Shown in pieces: positions 21,212-30,152 of a stretch of 64,000 bases of DNA (the stretch's first letter is position 1; each line of letters starts with the position of its first letter). This DNA comes from Leptotrichia sp. HSP-342 (lineage in GTDB: Bacteria; Fusobacteriota; Fusobacteriia; Fusobacteriales; Leptotrichiaceae), in the NCBI RefSeq assembly GCF_041199995.1, contig NZ_CP165646.1, positions 1,488,001 through 1,552,000 of the forward strand, read 5' to 3'. The position numbers were made by a program, and so were the translations under genes. The notes beneath the pieces are model-generated. The model saw only the letters and a program-made list of their open reading frames with translations, did no database searches and was not told the DNA's origin.

Positions 21212-22915
21212 TTATAATTTTTCTACAACATCTTCAGGTGTATCTTGTTGTAAAATTAAATCTCTGAATTTTTTTGCATCTGCATAATTACTATTTCTAA
21301 TTATCTTTTTGATAGTCAATCCTGATGATGCACTCATACTGAATGAATCAAGTCCCATTCCTAGTAATAATTTAGTTGCTCTTTTATCTCCAGCAAACTC
21401 TCCACACATACTAACATTTATATTAGCTCCATGTGCTGCATCAATTACTTTTTGGATAGCTTCTAATACTGCAGGATTGAATGAATTATATAAGTTTGCA
21501 ACCATTTCATTTCCTCTATCTACAGCTAGGAAATATTGTGTCAAATCATTAGTTCCTATTGAGAAGAAGTCAACTTCTTTTGCAAATTTATAGGCAATAA
21601 TTGCTGTTGAAGGAGTTTCAATCATTATTCCCACTTTTATATTTCTATCATAAATTTTTCCAATTTCATCAAGTTCTCTCTTACATTCTTCCAAAATAGC
21701 ATTTGCTTTTCTGATTTCATTAACTGAACTTATCATTGGATACATAATTTTAATTTGTCCATATTGAGAAGCTCTCAAAATAGCTCTTAATTGAGTTTTG
21801 AACATATCTTTATTTTCTAACGAAATTCTAATTGCCCTATATCCTAAGAATGGATTCAATTCTTTTGGCAAGTCTAAATAAGGTAATTCTTTATCTCCAC
21901 CAATATCCATTGTTCTTATCGTTACAGGTTTTCCTTGCATTTTTTCAGCAACTACTCTGTATGCTTGATATTGTTCTTCTTCTGTTGGGAAGTGATCAGA
22001 GTTCATAAATAGGAATTCTGTTCTATATAATCCAATTCCTGTTGCTCCAGATTCAATTACAGCGTCAACATCATTAGGACTACCGATATTCCCCCAAATA
22101 TCAACTTTTCTACCATCAAGAGTAATTGCATCTTCATGAATTAATTTTTTCAATTCCTCTTTTTCTTTTTTCAATTCTTCTTGTTTTTTGATATAGTTGT
22201 TTACTAAATCTTCTGATGGATTCAAGTATAATTCACCTGTTTCTCCATCCATAACAACAACCTCTCCATCCTTAACTTCGCTAAGAATCCCTTTTACTCC
22301 AACTACTGCTGGTAATTCAAGTGATCTTGCCATAATTGCAGAATGAGCTGTTTTCCCTCCAATTTCTGTAATAAATCCTATACAATTTTGCAAATCTAAT
22401 TGTGCTGTATCAGATGGCGTCAAGTCCTCAGTTACAACGATTGTTCCTGGCTCCAAGTTACTCAAGTCGTGAATTTTCATACCTAACAAGTTTTTAAGCC
22501 ATCTTTTACCAATATCTTGTAAATCAGCGGCTCTTTCTCTTAAATATGGATCATCCAATTGTGAAATCATATCACAATATTCATTAATTCCATCGTGCAG
22601 TGCTTTTGCAGCAGGAAGCCCTTCCCCTTTAATCTTATCCTCAACTTCCATAATTAAATCTTCATCTTCAAGAAGCATAATATGACCATCGAAAATTGCT
22701 GCTTTATCTTCTCCCATTTTTTCCTTTACTTTTTCTCTAATCGCGATTAATTGTATTTTAGATTGTTTCAATCCATCTCGCAATTTCGCTAATTCAGCCT
22801 CAATTGTTGAATTCTCAGCTTTAGTTTCTGGGATAACAATTTCCTCAGCGATAAAAAGTAATACTTTACCTATAGATACTCCTTCTGAAGCACCAATTCC
22901 TGTCATTCGTTTCAT
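21212..22915 (-). CDS. ptsI: Phosphoenolpyruvate-protein phosphotransferase (PTS enzyme I)
   Basis: Enzyme I takes phosphate from phosphoenolpyruvate and passes it to HPr, feeding all PTS sugar uptake. The phosphorylated His191 is in GGKTAHSAIMARSLELPAVVG. The C-terminal PEP-binding barrel has TVRTMDIGGDK-type and FSIGTNDLTQYFLAVDRGN motifs, and the Cys in NVSMCGEFAGD is present. Length (567 residues) is normal. HPr (ptsH), often adjacent, is not in the gap on either side. Confidence 0.97.
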   Translation of the reverse strand: MKRMTGIGASEGVSIGKVLLFIAEEIVIPETKAENSTIEAELAKLRDGLKQSKIQLIAIREKVKEKMGEDKAAIFDGHIMLLEDEDLIMEVEDKIKGEGLPAAKALHDGINEYCDMISQLDDPYLRERAADLQDIGKRWLKNLLGMKIHDLSNLEPGTIVVTEDLTPSDTAQLDLQNCIGFITEIGGKTAHSAIMARSLELPAVVGVKGILSEVKDGEVVVMDGETGELYLNPSEDLVNNYIKKQEELKKEKEELKKLIHEDAITLDGRKVDIWGNIGSPNDVDAVIESGATGIGLYRTEFLFMNSDHFPTEEEQYQAYRVVAEKMQGKPVTIRTMDIGGDKELPYLDLPKELNPFLGYRAIRISLENKDMFKTQLRAILRASQYGQIKIMYPMISSVNEIRKANAILEECKRELDEIGKIYDRNIKVGIMIETPSTAIIAYKFAKEVDFFSIGTNDLTQYFLAVDRGNEMVANLYNSFNPAVLEAIQKVIDAAHGANINVSMCGEFAGDKRATKLLLGMGLDSFSMSASSGLTIKKIIRNSNYADAKKFRDLILQQDTPEDVVEKL

Positions 22916-23016
22916 TTTTTTCTCCTCTATATATAATTTTTTTTATTACAAACAAACTTAAAGTAGTTTCTCATATATCTTTTAATATTTGAAATATTAT
23001 CCAATTTACTTGATAA

Positions 23017-23781
23017 CTAATAATATTTACTTCGATTAGCCTTTATATGATCCCTCAATATCTTAACAATTTCACCTTTTCCAAATTTTGTTGCCATATC
23101 CATCGGAGTTCCTCCATGTTTATCAGTAATTGTAGGATTTGCACCGTATTGCAACAACATTTTTACAATTTTTACATTTGCTTTCAACGTTGCATCCTCA
23201 AGCGGAGTCCATCCATCAACAGTACTTCCAATATTTACAAGTCTTGAATCTTTTTTTAACAAAGTTTCTACGGCTTCTTCATTTTCATAGTATGCAGCTG
23301 TTCCAAGAGTCGTTCTGTTAAAAATTGGATGTGTTTCATAAAGATTTGCACCATTTTCTATTAGAAGTTTTAAAATTTCCTGATTTTTTGCTTCAATAGC
23401 AACAATAATTGGAGTATATCCATCCTGACTCTTTGCATTGACATCAATCAGTTTTCCTCCGCCTTCAAATAATGATGATTCATCTATATTAACTCCATAT
23501 ACTCCCACAGGCCTATTTACAATCTCCTCTGCCACTCGTTTACGATTTGCAATATTTCTTTCTGTTGCAAGATAAAACTGTACATATTTATTATTATAAC
23601 GACGTATAGCATCAAATAATGATTTCAGGTCTTTTTCCTTCTCATCTGCCTCTCTTTTTTTTGTTACAAGATTTTCTCCTGTATTATATTTAAAAGTTAC
23701 AGGAAATACTATATGATTAAAAATCACCAAAATCATCATAAAAATCATTTTATTTTCTTTAAATAAAAAAAACTTTTTCAC
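23017..23781 (-). CDS. Secreted ankyrin-repeat protein
   Basis: This 254-residue protein has an N-terminal hydrophobic segment (MIFMMILVIFNHIVFPVTF) that looks like a signal peptide. It is followed by a charged linker and at least four ankyrin repeats. Repeat hallmarks are DGYTPIIVAIEAKNQEILKLLIENGAN, RTTLGTAAYYENEEAVETLL, DGWTPLEDATLKANVKIVKMLLQYGAN and HGGTPMDMATKFGKGEIVKIL. Ankyrin arrays bind other proteins; the partner is unknown. The start is GTG at 23781, seven bases after a GGTGAGG ribosome site. Confidence 0.85.
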   Translation of the reverse strand: MKKFFLFKENKMIFMMILVIFNHIVFPVTFKYNTGENLVTKKREADEKEKDLKSLFDAIRRYNNKYVQFYLATERNIANRKRVAEEIVNRPVGVYGVNIDESSLFEGGGKLIDVNAKSQDGYTPIIVAIEAKNQEILKLLIENGANLYETHPIFNRTTLGTAAYYENEEAVETLLKKDSRLVNIGSTVDGWTPLEDATLKANVKIVKMLLQYGANPTITDKHGGTPMDMATKFGKGEIVKILRDHIKANRSKYY

Positions 23782-24000
23782 TTTTATACCTCACCATTAA
23801 TATTATACCATATCATTTAAAAAGTGCAAATACTTTTTCCTATTTTACATATTTTTTTTAGTATTTTGTATTTTTTGATAAATTTATAGTTTCGTAAATT
23901 TACTTTTTATACTATCTTCCATTTGAATAACAAATGTTTAATAAATTTTAAATTGTATTTATTTTCTAATGGAATTTAATATTAGTATAAATATTTAAAT
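23782..24000. other. AT-rich intergenic stretch without a recognisable gene
   Basis: No coding frame with a ribosome site was seen here. It separates the ankyrin gene start from the dispersed repeat at 24001. Confidence 0.5.
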
Positions 24001-24112
24001 TATACTCAAATCCATTTTAAGATTTGACCGATAAAAATTATATAGATCTAGAGTTTAAGTAAAATAGTCATAGTTTTTAAGTTTGGTTCTAAATAAGTTT
24101 TACTATAATAAA
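24001..24112 (+). repeat. Dispersed intergenic repeat, copy 1
   Basis: About 112 bp that matches 61583-61692 over its whole length, with the best blocks TATACTC at the left, AAAATTATATA in the middle, GTAAAATAGTCATA, and GTTTTACTATAATA at the right. The left half is an imperfect palindrome (TACTCAAA against TTTAAGTA). Both copies are intergenic on the 3' side of accessory genes. Confidence 0.75.
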
Positions 24113-24116
24113 TAAA

Positions 24117-24197
24117 AATAGTTATGAAATATACCTAACTCTCTTTAACAATGAACTACTCAAAGTTATTTTGTTGTGTATTTATTCCATAACTATT
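24117..24197 (-). terminator. Long hairpin, probable terminator of the LprI-like genes
   Basis: AATAGTTATGAAATA (24117-24131) pairs with TATTCCATAACTATT (24183-24197) with one mismatch. On the minus strand the second arm runs into TTTTTATTTATT. The loop is long (about 51 nt). Confidence 0.6.
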
Positions 24198-24271
24198 AAT
24201 TTATTTCATTTTAATCAACTTTTTTACAATAAATCAAAATCCTTTTTTAATTTAACCTAATATTCTAAATA

Positions 24272-24691
24272 CTATTTAGAAAGACTGTCGTATCTTTTTG
24301 CAAGCTTCAAAGCTCTTTCTTCTGTCATAGAAAGTCCAGTTCCAGCTGCTCCAAACACAGCCATTTTAGGTCCATCCTCTTCATCAGCTAATGCCTTTTT
24401 TATAGCTGCTTTTCTATCATTTATCCATTTTGTCTGTTCAGCCTTAAATTTCGACTGTTCTTTCGCTGGTAATTTTTTCAAAATTAAATCATACACTTTG
24501 TTCATTTCTTTTTCCCATTCATCTGTTAATTCAGAACTGGCATTCAACATATCTGCTGTCGTTCCTTCAAACTTTGATTCAAGTCTTTCTTCCGCAACTT
24601 TCATACGTTCCTTTAATCCATCTTCATATTTTCCCGCAAATGCAACTGCTCCTACAAGCAACATTCCTATTATTAATAATATTTTTTTCAT
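24272..24691 (-). CDS. Secreted LprI-like (DUF1311) protein
   Basis: This 139-residue protein has a signal peptide (MKKILLIIGMLLVGAVAFA) and a helical body resembling the lysozyme-inhibitor LprI N-terminal/DUF1311 family: E-x-E-M-N-K-V-Y-D-L-I-L-K-K-L, then FKAEQTKWINDRKA. It lacks the cysteines many members have. It is a close paralogue of the next upstream gene, with an identical stretch around KVYDLILKKLPAKEQSKFKAEQ, and of the lipoprotein at 27789. Function in Fusobacteria is unknown; envelope protection against lysozyme is a family-based guess. Confidence 0.75.
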   Translation of the reverse strand: MKKILLIIGMLLVGAVAFAGKYEDGLKERMKVAEERLESKFEGTTADMLNASSELTDEWEKEMNKVYDLILKKLPAKEQSKFKAEQTKWINDRKAAIKKALADEEDGPKMAVFGAAGTGLSMTEERALKLAKRYDSLSK

Positions 24692-24724
24692 AAATTTCTC
24701 CTCCTAAAGTACAAATGTTATATT

Positions 24725-25156
24725 TTATTTACTTTTATTTAATCCATCGTATTTTTTAGCCAGTTCCAAAACTCTATTCTTTGTTATATCTAATCTCTCG
24801 TTAGCAGCTAATTCTCCAGCCATTCTTGGCCCTTCTTCTTCTGTATATTTATCGTATGCTTTCTGAACTTTAATTTCTCTGTCTTTTAGCCATTTCGATT
24901 GTTCAGCCTTAAATTTCGACTGCTCTTTTGCTGGTAATTTTTTCAAAATTAAATCATACACTTTATTCATTTCTTTTTCCCATTCTTTATCCAAATCCAG
25001 TGAAGCATTAACCATATTGGCTCTTACTCCGCTATCCCATTCAGCCTGTGCTTTTTCTTCCGCAGCTTTCATTCTTTCTGTCAATTCATTTTCATAATTT
25101 CCTGCAAATACAGTTGCTCCTAAAAGTAATAATCCCGCTATTAGTAATTTTCTCAT
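24725..25156 (-). CDS. Secreted LprI-like (DUF1311) protein, paralogue
   Basis: This 143-residue protein has a signal peptide (MRKLLIAGLLLLGATVFA) and the same helical core as its neighbour, including KVYDLILKKLPAKEQSKFKAEQ. The N-terminal parts differ more, and the C-terminal segment has an acidic insertion (YTEEEGPRMAGE). It lies 33 bp from the downstream paralogue, on the same strand, and probably arose by tandem duplication. Confidence 0.75.
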   Translation of the reverse strand: MRKLLIAGLLLLGATVFAGNYENELTERMKAAEEKAQAEWDSGVRANMVNASLDLDKEWEKEMNKVYDLILKKLPAKEQSKFKAEQSKWLKDREIKVQKAYDKYTEEEGPRMAGELAANERLDITKNRVLELAKKYDGLNKSK

Positions 25157-25246
25157 TTTTTATCAACTCCTATTTTATTTTTTATATTTTGTATTAAATC
25201 ATAAACTCTTTTTTTAGTCAACTTAATTTTAAATAAAATTCAGATA

Positions 25247-25891
25247 TTAATTATATCCTGTTGGACAATAATCCTTTAATATAAATGGAAGAATTATATT
25301 TCCATCCTTGTCAATTTCAACCATTGTTTGAAGTTTTGTATCAAAAGTAAATCTTCTGTCATCTCCAGTATCTTTAGTTCCATATTCAACGGTAAATCCA
25401 TTTTTTGCTACAGTTATAAGTTCGTCCCATCCGCCATCATCTTCACCATGTAAATACCATTTTCCATTTTTCTGAACAATTTCAAACAGTTGATCACACC
25501 AATAACCCTTCACTTTATTCATATTAAAGTTTGTATCCACTGTTGCTTTTGTTTTTTCAGGCAGTTCAATAAAAAGTATCTGATCTATATCATTTTTAGC
25601 AAGCGTTACTAAAGTTTTCATTTTCGTATCATAAGCATAAGTTTCTTTTTCATGTTTTTTATAATTTGCTGAAAATTTTCCATTTTTTTCCATTACTATA
25701 GGAACTGTTTCGGTTTCATCGAATCCGTCATGTATTTTTGTTATGTACCATTTTTCATTTTTTTTAAATATTTCAATACCTTGATATTTTCCTGCTGCCT
25801 TCTCCAAATTATGTTTTCCATCTGTCGTAACCTTTACTGCAAATGCTGGTATTGCAGCCAATGCCATAATTAAAAATAATATTTTTTTCAT
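25247..25891 (-). CDS. Secreted hypothetical protein, 214 residues
   Basis: It has a clear signal peptide (MKKILFLIMALAAIPAFA) and a body with two similar halves. Each half contains a KNxKWY(I/L)xxxxDGxxE/DE stretch (KKNEKWYITKIHDGFDE and QKNGKWYLHGEDDGGWDE) followed by a YDTK/FDTK-LxT(M/L)V segment, so it looks like an internal duplication. The fold is predicted beta-rich. I know no function for it. It belongs to the run of small secreted proteins on the minus strand here. Confidence 0.7.
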   Translation of the reverse strand: MKKILFLIMALAAIPAFAVKVTTDGKHNLEKAAGKYQGIEIFKKNEKWYITKIHDGFDETETVPIVMEKNGKFSANYKKHEKETYAYDTKMKTLVTLAKNDIDQILFIELPEKTKATVDTNFNMNKVKGYWCDQLFEIVQKNGKWYLHGEDDGGWDELITVAKNGFTVEYGTKDTGDDRRFTFDTKLQTMVEIDKDGNIILPFILKDYCPTGYN

Positions 25892-25954
25892 AATTTTTAC
25901 CTGCTCTTTCTATTTAAATTTAATATTTATATTTTTTCATTTTTTAATCACAAT

Positions 25955-26431
25955 TTATTTGTACAATTTATAATAATCACGGTATAATTTATACATTTCA
26001 GGATTATCCTCAGGAAATCTTCTCAAAGTTTCAGGATCATCCATTTGATTATCACCTTCTTTACGTACGATACTAATTATTCTTTTTGTTTTTCTGTTTA
26101 AAATTACTGGATCTTTTAATTTTGTATCATATCCCACACAGATATATTCATCACAAAGTACGTTTTTTTCTACAACAGCATCACTTATTCTTGGAGCTTC
26201 AGTATCGTCTGCATCATACATAGCATAATCCCAGAACTGGTATTTTCCATTCTTCAATTTTTTTATTTCTATTGAAGTATCATCTGCTGTTATTGTTCTT
26301 TTTAGCAATATTTCCTCATGCAGTTTTCCATCACTTGTAAAAGGCAAATTATAACCTTTATAACCAGCTTCTTCATCTGAAAATCCAATAATTCCAATTA
26401 ACAGCAATAATGCCATAATAATTTTTTTCAT
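25955..26431 (-). CDS. Secreted hypothetical protein (DGKLHEE family)
   Basis: This protein has a signal peptide (MKKIIMALLLLIGIIGFS) and is paralogous to the protein at 29410. Shared blocks are NLPFT(S/T)DGKLHEE, the DDTSIEIKKLKNGKYQ-type block, and V(L/I)CDE-x-(I/V)C(V/I)GYDTKLK, which holds two cysteines that may form a disulfide. The first ATG (26437) overlaps the GGAGGA ribosome site. The second (26431) has eight-base spacing and is preferred. Function unknown. Confidence 0.7.
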   Translation of the reverse strand: MKKIIMALLLLIGIIGFSDEEAGYKGYNLPFTSDGKLHEEILLKRTITADDTSIEIKKLKNGKYQFWDYAMYDADDTEAPRISDAVVEKNVLCDEYICVGYDTKLKDPVILNRKTKRIISIVRKEGDNQMDDPETLRRFPEDNPEMYKLYRDYYKLYK

Positions 26432-26529
26432 TTTCATTTCCTCCGCTTTCTATTTTTCTTCTTTGTCTATTTTTACACTAATAATATATCATAATTTTAT
26501 TAAAGAAAAATGAGAGTTTTTCTGTTTTT

Positions 26530-27744
26530 CTAGTCTATTTTTACTGTTTCATAAATTTTATTTTTATCTCTTATTTCATACACATCTTTTTCATGATTAT
26601 ATTTCATATCAAAACTTGCATAATCAGCACCCGCTAAAACCTTACCTTTAAAATAAACATTTCTTCTTCCTTTTGCATATTCAGTATCGCCATACGCACG
26701 AAACTCATGGCTTTCTGCTTTTTCAAGTTTTTTAAATGCACCTTCATCTGTGTCTAAGTAATAAACTACATCATATTTATTTATATATTTTTCATTGTAT
26801 GTTGATAAATTATATGGATCAACCTTAGGAGCGTCTTTTATTTTTACAAGTTTATGATTTTTTACAAAATACATGCTGTCCCTATCGTGATACAAGTTAG
26901 TTTTGATAGCTAACTGTGAGAGATTTTCAATATCTACTTCCTTACTGTCTATCGGAGCTACACTTCCATCTTCCTCAACAATGTAAAATCCATTTTTATC
27001 TTCTATAAGAAAATTGTCAACTAATCTGCTTATTTTCTTAAATGTCTTTACATCTATACCTTTCAATTTCTTGTTTTCATAATAAACATTGTTTTTATCT
27101 TTTGAAAAATACCCATTTACTACAGAGCCAAAATCATACGTTAATTCAAATGTATTTTTATCCACTCCCTCTATTTTTTTATCATTATAATAAATATTAT
27201 TTTTATCCTTTGAGTAGTTATATTTATCTATTTTTTCAAAAGTGTCTTTATCAGCACCTGATATTTTCTTTCCTCTAAAATAAATATTATTCTTGTCTTT
27301 TGAATATATGTACTCATCTATTCTTTGAAATGTAGGTAAATCTACTCCGATTATTTTTCTATCTGAATAATAAATATTATTTTTATCTTTTGAATATAAC
27401 TGATTTATCACTTCATATGTCTGTGGATCATATGGCAAATTTTCCAGTACCAACTTATCACTATCTCCATCCATACTGTAAATGATACTGTAAATTCCAT
27501 TTTTATCTTTTAGATATCGACGTGCACTCCCACTAATATTTATAATTTCAAAAGTAACTGGATCCAGCCCTTCTAATTTTTTCCACCCTCTATTTTCCCA
27601 AACATAAACTCCATTTTTATCTTTTGAATATGTAGCATCTATTTCCTGAAATGTTGCTTTATCTATTTTTGTATTACTTCCTGCATAACTTACATTTACC
27701 GCTAAAATCATAATTACAAATATTTTAAAAATTTTGTTTTTCAT
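26530..27744 (-). CDS. Secreted DKNYY-type repeat protein
   Basis: After a signal peptide (KIFKIFVIMILAVNVSYA), about 400 residues are built from repeats with the core YSKDKNNIYYxxKKIxGVDxxTF. This is the pattern of the DKNYY repeat family of bacterial surface proteins, for which I know no function. At least eight units are visible. I use ATG at 27744, because the longer frame starts with a TTG directly on the AAAGGA site. Two relatives lie at 46.3 and 47.7 kb. Confidence 0.8.
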   Translation of the reverse strand: MKNKIFKIFVIMILAVNVSYAGSNTKIDKATFQEIDATYSKDKNGVYVWENRGWKKLEGLDPVTFEIINISGSARRYLKDKNGIYSIIYSMDGDSDKLVLENLPYDPQTYEVINQLYSKDKNNIYYSDRKIIGVDLPTFQRIDEYIYSKDKNNIYFRGKKISGADKDTFEKIDKYNYSKDKNNIYYNDKKIEGVDKNTFELTYDFGSVVNGYFSKDKNNVYYENKKLKGIDVKTFKKISRLVDNFLIEDKNGFYIVEEDGSVAPIDSKEVDIENLSQLAIKTNLYHDRDSMYFVKNHKLVKIKDAPKVDPYNLSTYNEKYINKYDVVYYLDTDEGAFKKLEKAESHEFRAYGDTEYAKGRRNVYFKGKVLAGADYASFDMKYNHEKDVYEIRDKNKIYETVKID

Positions 27745-27788
27745 ATCAAATACCAATCCTTTGTTAATTTTTAATCAAATTAAAAATA

Positions 27789-28304
27789 TTATTTATTATT
27801 TAACTGATCATATCTTTTTGCAAGTTCCAAAGCTCTTTCCTCCATTTTGCTTACCCAAGTGTTTCCTCCCATAACTCCTGATATTGTTCCACCTTCTGCT
27901 TCTTTGGTAGCTTCTTCAGCATTCTTTTCTACTTCTTTCTTCCAATCTTCCTGCTCCTTTTTCAATCTTGCCTTTTCACTATCAGATAATTTTGCTTCAA
28001 GCAATCCATAAACTTTTTTCATTTCTGCTTCCAAAAGTTCTTCCTGTTTTGAAACCGCATTATTCATTTCTGCTGTTACACCGCTATCCAGTCCTGGCTG
28101 AACCTCTTTTTGGATATCCTCTATTCTTTTTTTTAGGCTTGTTTCATAGTTCTTATTGCTATTCTGATTTTGTACATTATTTTCAGAAATATTGTAAACT
28201 GTCTGTTTATCATCAATTTTTTTCTCAAATGATTTATTTTCTGAAGATTTTGAACATCCAATAATTCCAACTAACAGTGTTAATATTATTATTAATTTTT
28301 TCAT
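27789..28304 (-). CDS. LprI-like lipoprotein
   Basis: A lipoprotein signal (LTLLVGIIGC, Cys at residue 18) is followed by a low-complexity linker. The C-terminal LprI-like helical domain has ETSLKKRIEDIQKE, AEMKKVYGLLEAKL and the ending MEERALELAKRYDQL, shared with the 24272 protein (TEERALKLAKRYDSL). It should be anchored in the outer or inner membrane. It is the third LprI-like copy in this region. Confidence 0.75.
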   Translation of the reverse strand: MKKLIIILTLLVGIIGCSKSSENKSFEKKIDDKQTVYNISENNVQNQNSNKNYETSLKKRIEDIQKEVQPGLDSGVTAEMNNAVSKQEELLEAEMKKVYGLLEAKLSDSEKARLKKEQEDWKKEVEKNAEEATKEAEGGTISGVMGGNTWVSKMEERALELAKRYDQLNNK

Positions 28305-28363
28305 TTTAATCCACCTTCTTATTTATCTTACTTGTATTTTTTATTTTGCAATATTTTACAGTA

Positions 28364-29314
28364 TTACTTCAATGCTTTAAATTTTTTCAAATTTTCTTCA
28401 TAAAACCTTTTATCTTTATTTTTATACTTATCATTTATTTTCTTTAGTGAATCAATATATTCATCTATCCATTCTTTGTACTCGTAATCCATATCTCCCA
28501 TATATTTAATATTATCCTTAAGTTTTTGATAATTATTGAAAAAGTAATCAAAAGTTTCTTTGTCATTACCTTGTTCAATATAAGCATCAAGAATATATAA
28601 TTGAAAATTTCGCCCTTCATAGTCATTTGTCAGTTCAGTTTCTTCAGGCTTTTGTCCCAAATCTTTTGCTATCCTATGAATCAAATCTGTTGTTGCAAAC
28701 TCATAATTATAGTATTTCGGCTCTCCTTTTAAATATAGTTCTATTGCCTTTTTCCCAGCTTCGATTGCTTTTTTATAATTTTTTTTGTATTTGAAGTAAT
28801 GATACAGTCCATCATAGCTTACAGGATTTTCAGGATAAAGTTTTATCAACTGCTCTGCTGTTATTTTCAAATTTTCATAATCTTCATAATCTCTGTATCT
28901 TCTTATGAGATTTTCATATCCTTTTTGGAATTTTGGATTTATTTCTATTGATTTTTTATAATAACTTATCGCTGTAGAACGGTCATCCTGTGCAAATGCA
29001 ATTTTTCCCAAAGCCGCTACTGCCAAATAATTTTTTTTATCCTCTTCTACAGCCTTTATAAATTCATCTTTTTTCTGTTTCAAAGGTATATCTCCGCTTA
29101 AGGCTGTTTTATTGGCTAATATAAACGTCTCTATTGATTTTTTACTTACTCCTGCCTTTTGCAGTTCATTTCTTATTTCATTTTCAGAATAGTACTCAAA
29201 TTTCTCATCGCTTTTAGCAGATGATGTCATATTCACTTCAACAGCTCTTTCATTTTTTGAATTAATCTTACTTTTTCCGCTCTGATAAGTCGCATACGAC
29301 ATCACACCAACCAT
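28364..29314 (-). CDS. TPR protein whose signal-anchor start is frameshifted
   Basis: This 316-residue frame has TPR-like units around residues 70-220 (for example AVAALGKIAFAQDDRSTAISYYKKSIEINPKFQKGYENLI and KKAIEAGKKAIELYLKGE) and a helical C-terminus. The first ATG in frame (29314) has no ribosome site and starts inside a hydrophobic stretch. A proper start (ATG 29345, after AAAGGAG) lies upstream in another frame; see the 29314-29358 entry. The protein is probably made only if the frame is restored. Function unknown; tetratricopeptide arrays mediate protein binding. Confidence 0.65.
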   Translation of the reverse strand: MVGVMSYATYQSGKSKINSKNERAVEVNMTSSAKSDEKFEYYSENEIRNELQKAGVSKKSIETFILANKTALSGDIPLKQKKDEFIKAVEEDKKNYLAVAALGKIAFAQDDRSTAISYYKKSIEINPKFQKGYENLIRRYRDYEDYENLKITAEQLIKLYPENPVSYDGLYHYFKYKKNYKKAIEAGKKAIELYLKGEPKYYNYEFATTDLIHRIAKDLGQKPEETELTNDYEGRNFQLYILDAYIEQGNDKETFDYFFNNYQKLKDNIKYMGDMDYEYKEWIDEYIDSLKKINDKYKNKDKRFYEENLKKFKALK

Positions 29315-29358
29315 TATTGTTAATACAGCTATTTTTTCTTATTCATGCCATACTCCTT
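29314..29358 (-). other. Displaced start with a six-A tract (likely -1 frameshift)
   Basis: On the minus strand AAAGGAG, six bases, then ATGAATAAGAAAAAATAG gives an immediate stop. If the A6 tract (29331-29336) had seven A, the frame would read MNKKKIAVLTIMVGVMSYA and join the TPR frame, giving a normal signal-anchor. This could be a real mutation, phase variation by slippage, or a sequencing error. Confidence 0.75.
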
Positions 29359-29409
29359 TTGACCATTTCAAACTTTTATTTCTTCTTACTCTTTTTTAAA
29401 TACACTTTT

Positions 29410-29778
29410 TTACCATTCAGGGTAAATTATTCTCATATCATCCTTATCTAAAAATACAGCTTTCTTTAATTTTGTATCGTATCCAATACAAACATTCTCA
29501 TCGCAAATTACATTTTTTTTCAAAGTTGCTTCTGTTACTATTACTGAAGTTTCCACTTTACCAAAGTCTTCATCTTGAGATTCGTAATAACCTGTAATTT
29601 CATATTTTCCTTTACCTATCTTTTTTATTCTGATATCCGTATCTTCCGAATGAATATTTCTATTTATCAATTTTTCTTCATGCAGCTTTCCATCAGTTGT
29701 AAAAGGTAAATTCATTCCTTCTGCAGCATAATTTATTGCTCCTATCAACAATGTTGCCATTAATAATATCTTTTTCAT
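29410..29778 (-). CDS. Secreted hypothetical protein (DGKLHEE family), paralogue
   Basis: This 122-residue protein has a signal peptide (MKKILLMATLLIGAINYA) and then the same blocks as the 25955 protein: MNLPFTTDGKLHEEKL, DTDIRIKKIGKGKYE and VICDENVCIGYDTKLKKA with two cysteines. It ends soon after, about 30 residues shorter. The start was set to ATG 29778, six bases after GGAGGAG, rather than the upstream ATG that overlaps that site. Confidence 0.7.
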   Translation of the reverse strand: MKKILLMATLLIGAINYAAEGMNLPFTTDGKLHEEKLINRNIHSEDTDIRIKKIGKGKYEITGYYESQDEDFGKVETSVIVTEATLKKNVICDENVCIGYDTKLKKAVFLDKDDMRIIYPEW

Positions 29779-29880
29779 ATAAATCTCCTCCATTTTTAAT
29801 TTTTATCTTACAATTTCTATTCTCTACATTAATATTATACCACACAATTTATCAAAAGAAATGTAACACATCATTTTCAT

Positions 29881-30126
29881 TTATTCATAAACCGGTTCAT
29901 TTGACCAATTAAGACATTGTCTAACTCCACCATAGCTGTCAGAATACGCAGTACATACTCTTTTTGTTCCTTTATATGTTTTGGTTTTTCCACTTTTTTT
30001 ATCTGCCCACGCAGCTGCTCCAGCGACTCCAACTAATCCAACTGTCATTGCATTGTAAAACAATGTACAGCTTTGAAGTGATAGAAATGTTGCTATTATT
30101 ACTAAAGTTTTTGTTTTTTTATTCAT
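29881..30126 (-). CDS. Small lipoprotein, KRVCTAYS family
   Basis: It has a lipobox (FLSLQSC) after a short basic N-terminus, then an Ala/Gly-rich hydrophobic stretch. The C-terminus YKGTKRVCTAYSDSYGGVRQCLNW carries a two-cysteine motif shared with the genes at 30153 and 36918. It is 12 bp after the 30153 gene and probably cotranscribed. The start is ATG 30126, well spaced from GGAGG. Function unknown; the paired Cys suggests a disulfide in the envelope. Confidence 0.7.
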   Translation of the reverse strand: MNKKTKTLVIIATFLSLQSCTLFYNAMTVGLVGVAGAAAWADKKSGKTKTYKGTKRVCTAYSDSYGGVRQCLNWSNEPVYE

Positions 30127-30152
30127 AATTATTTCCTCCATTATTATTTTTA

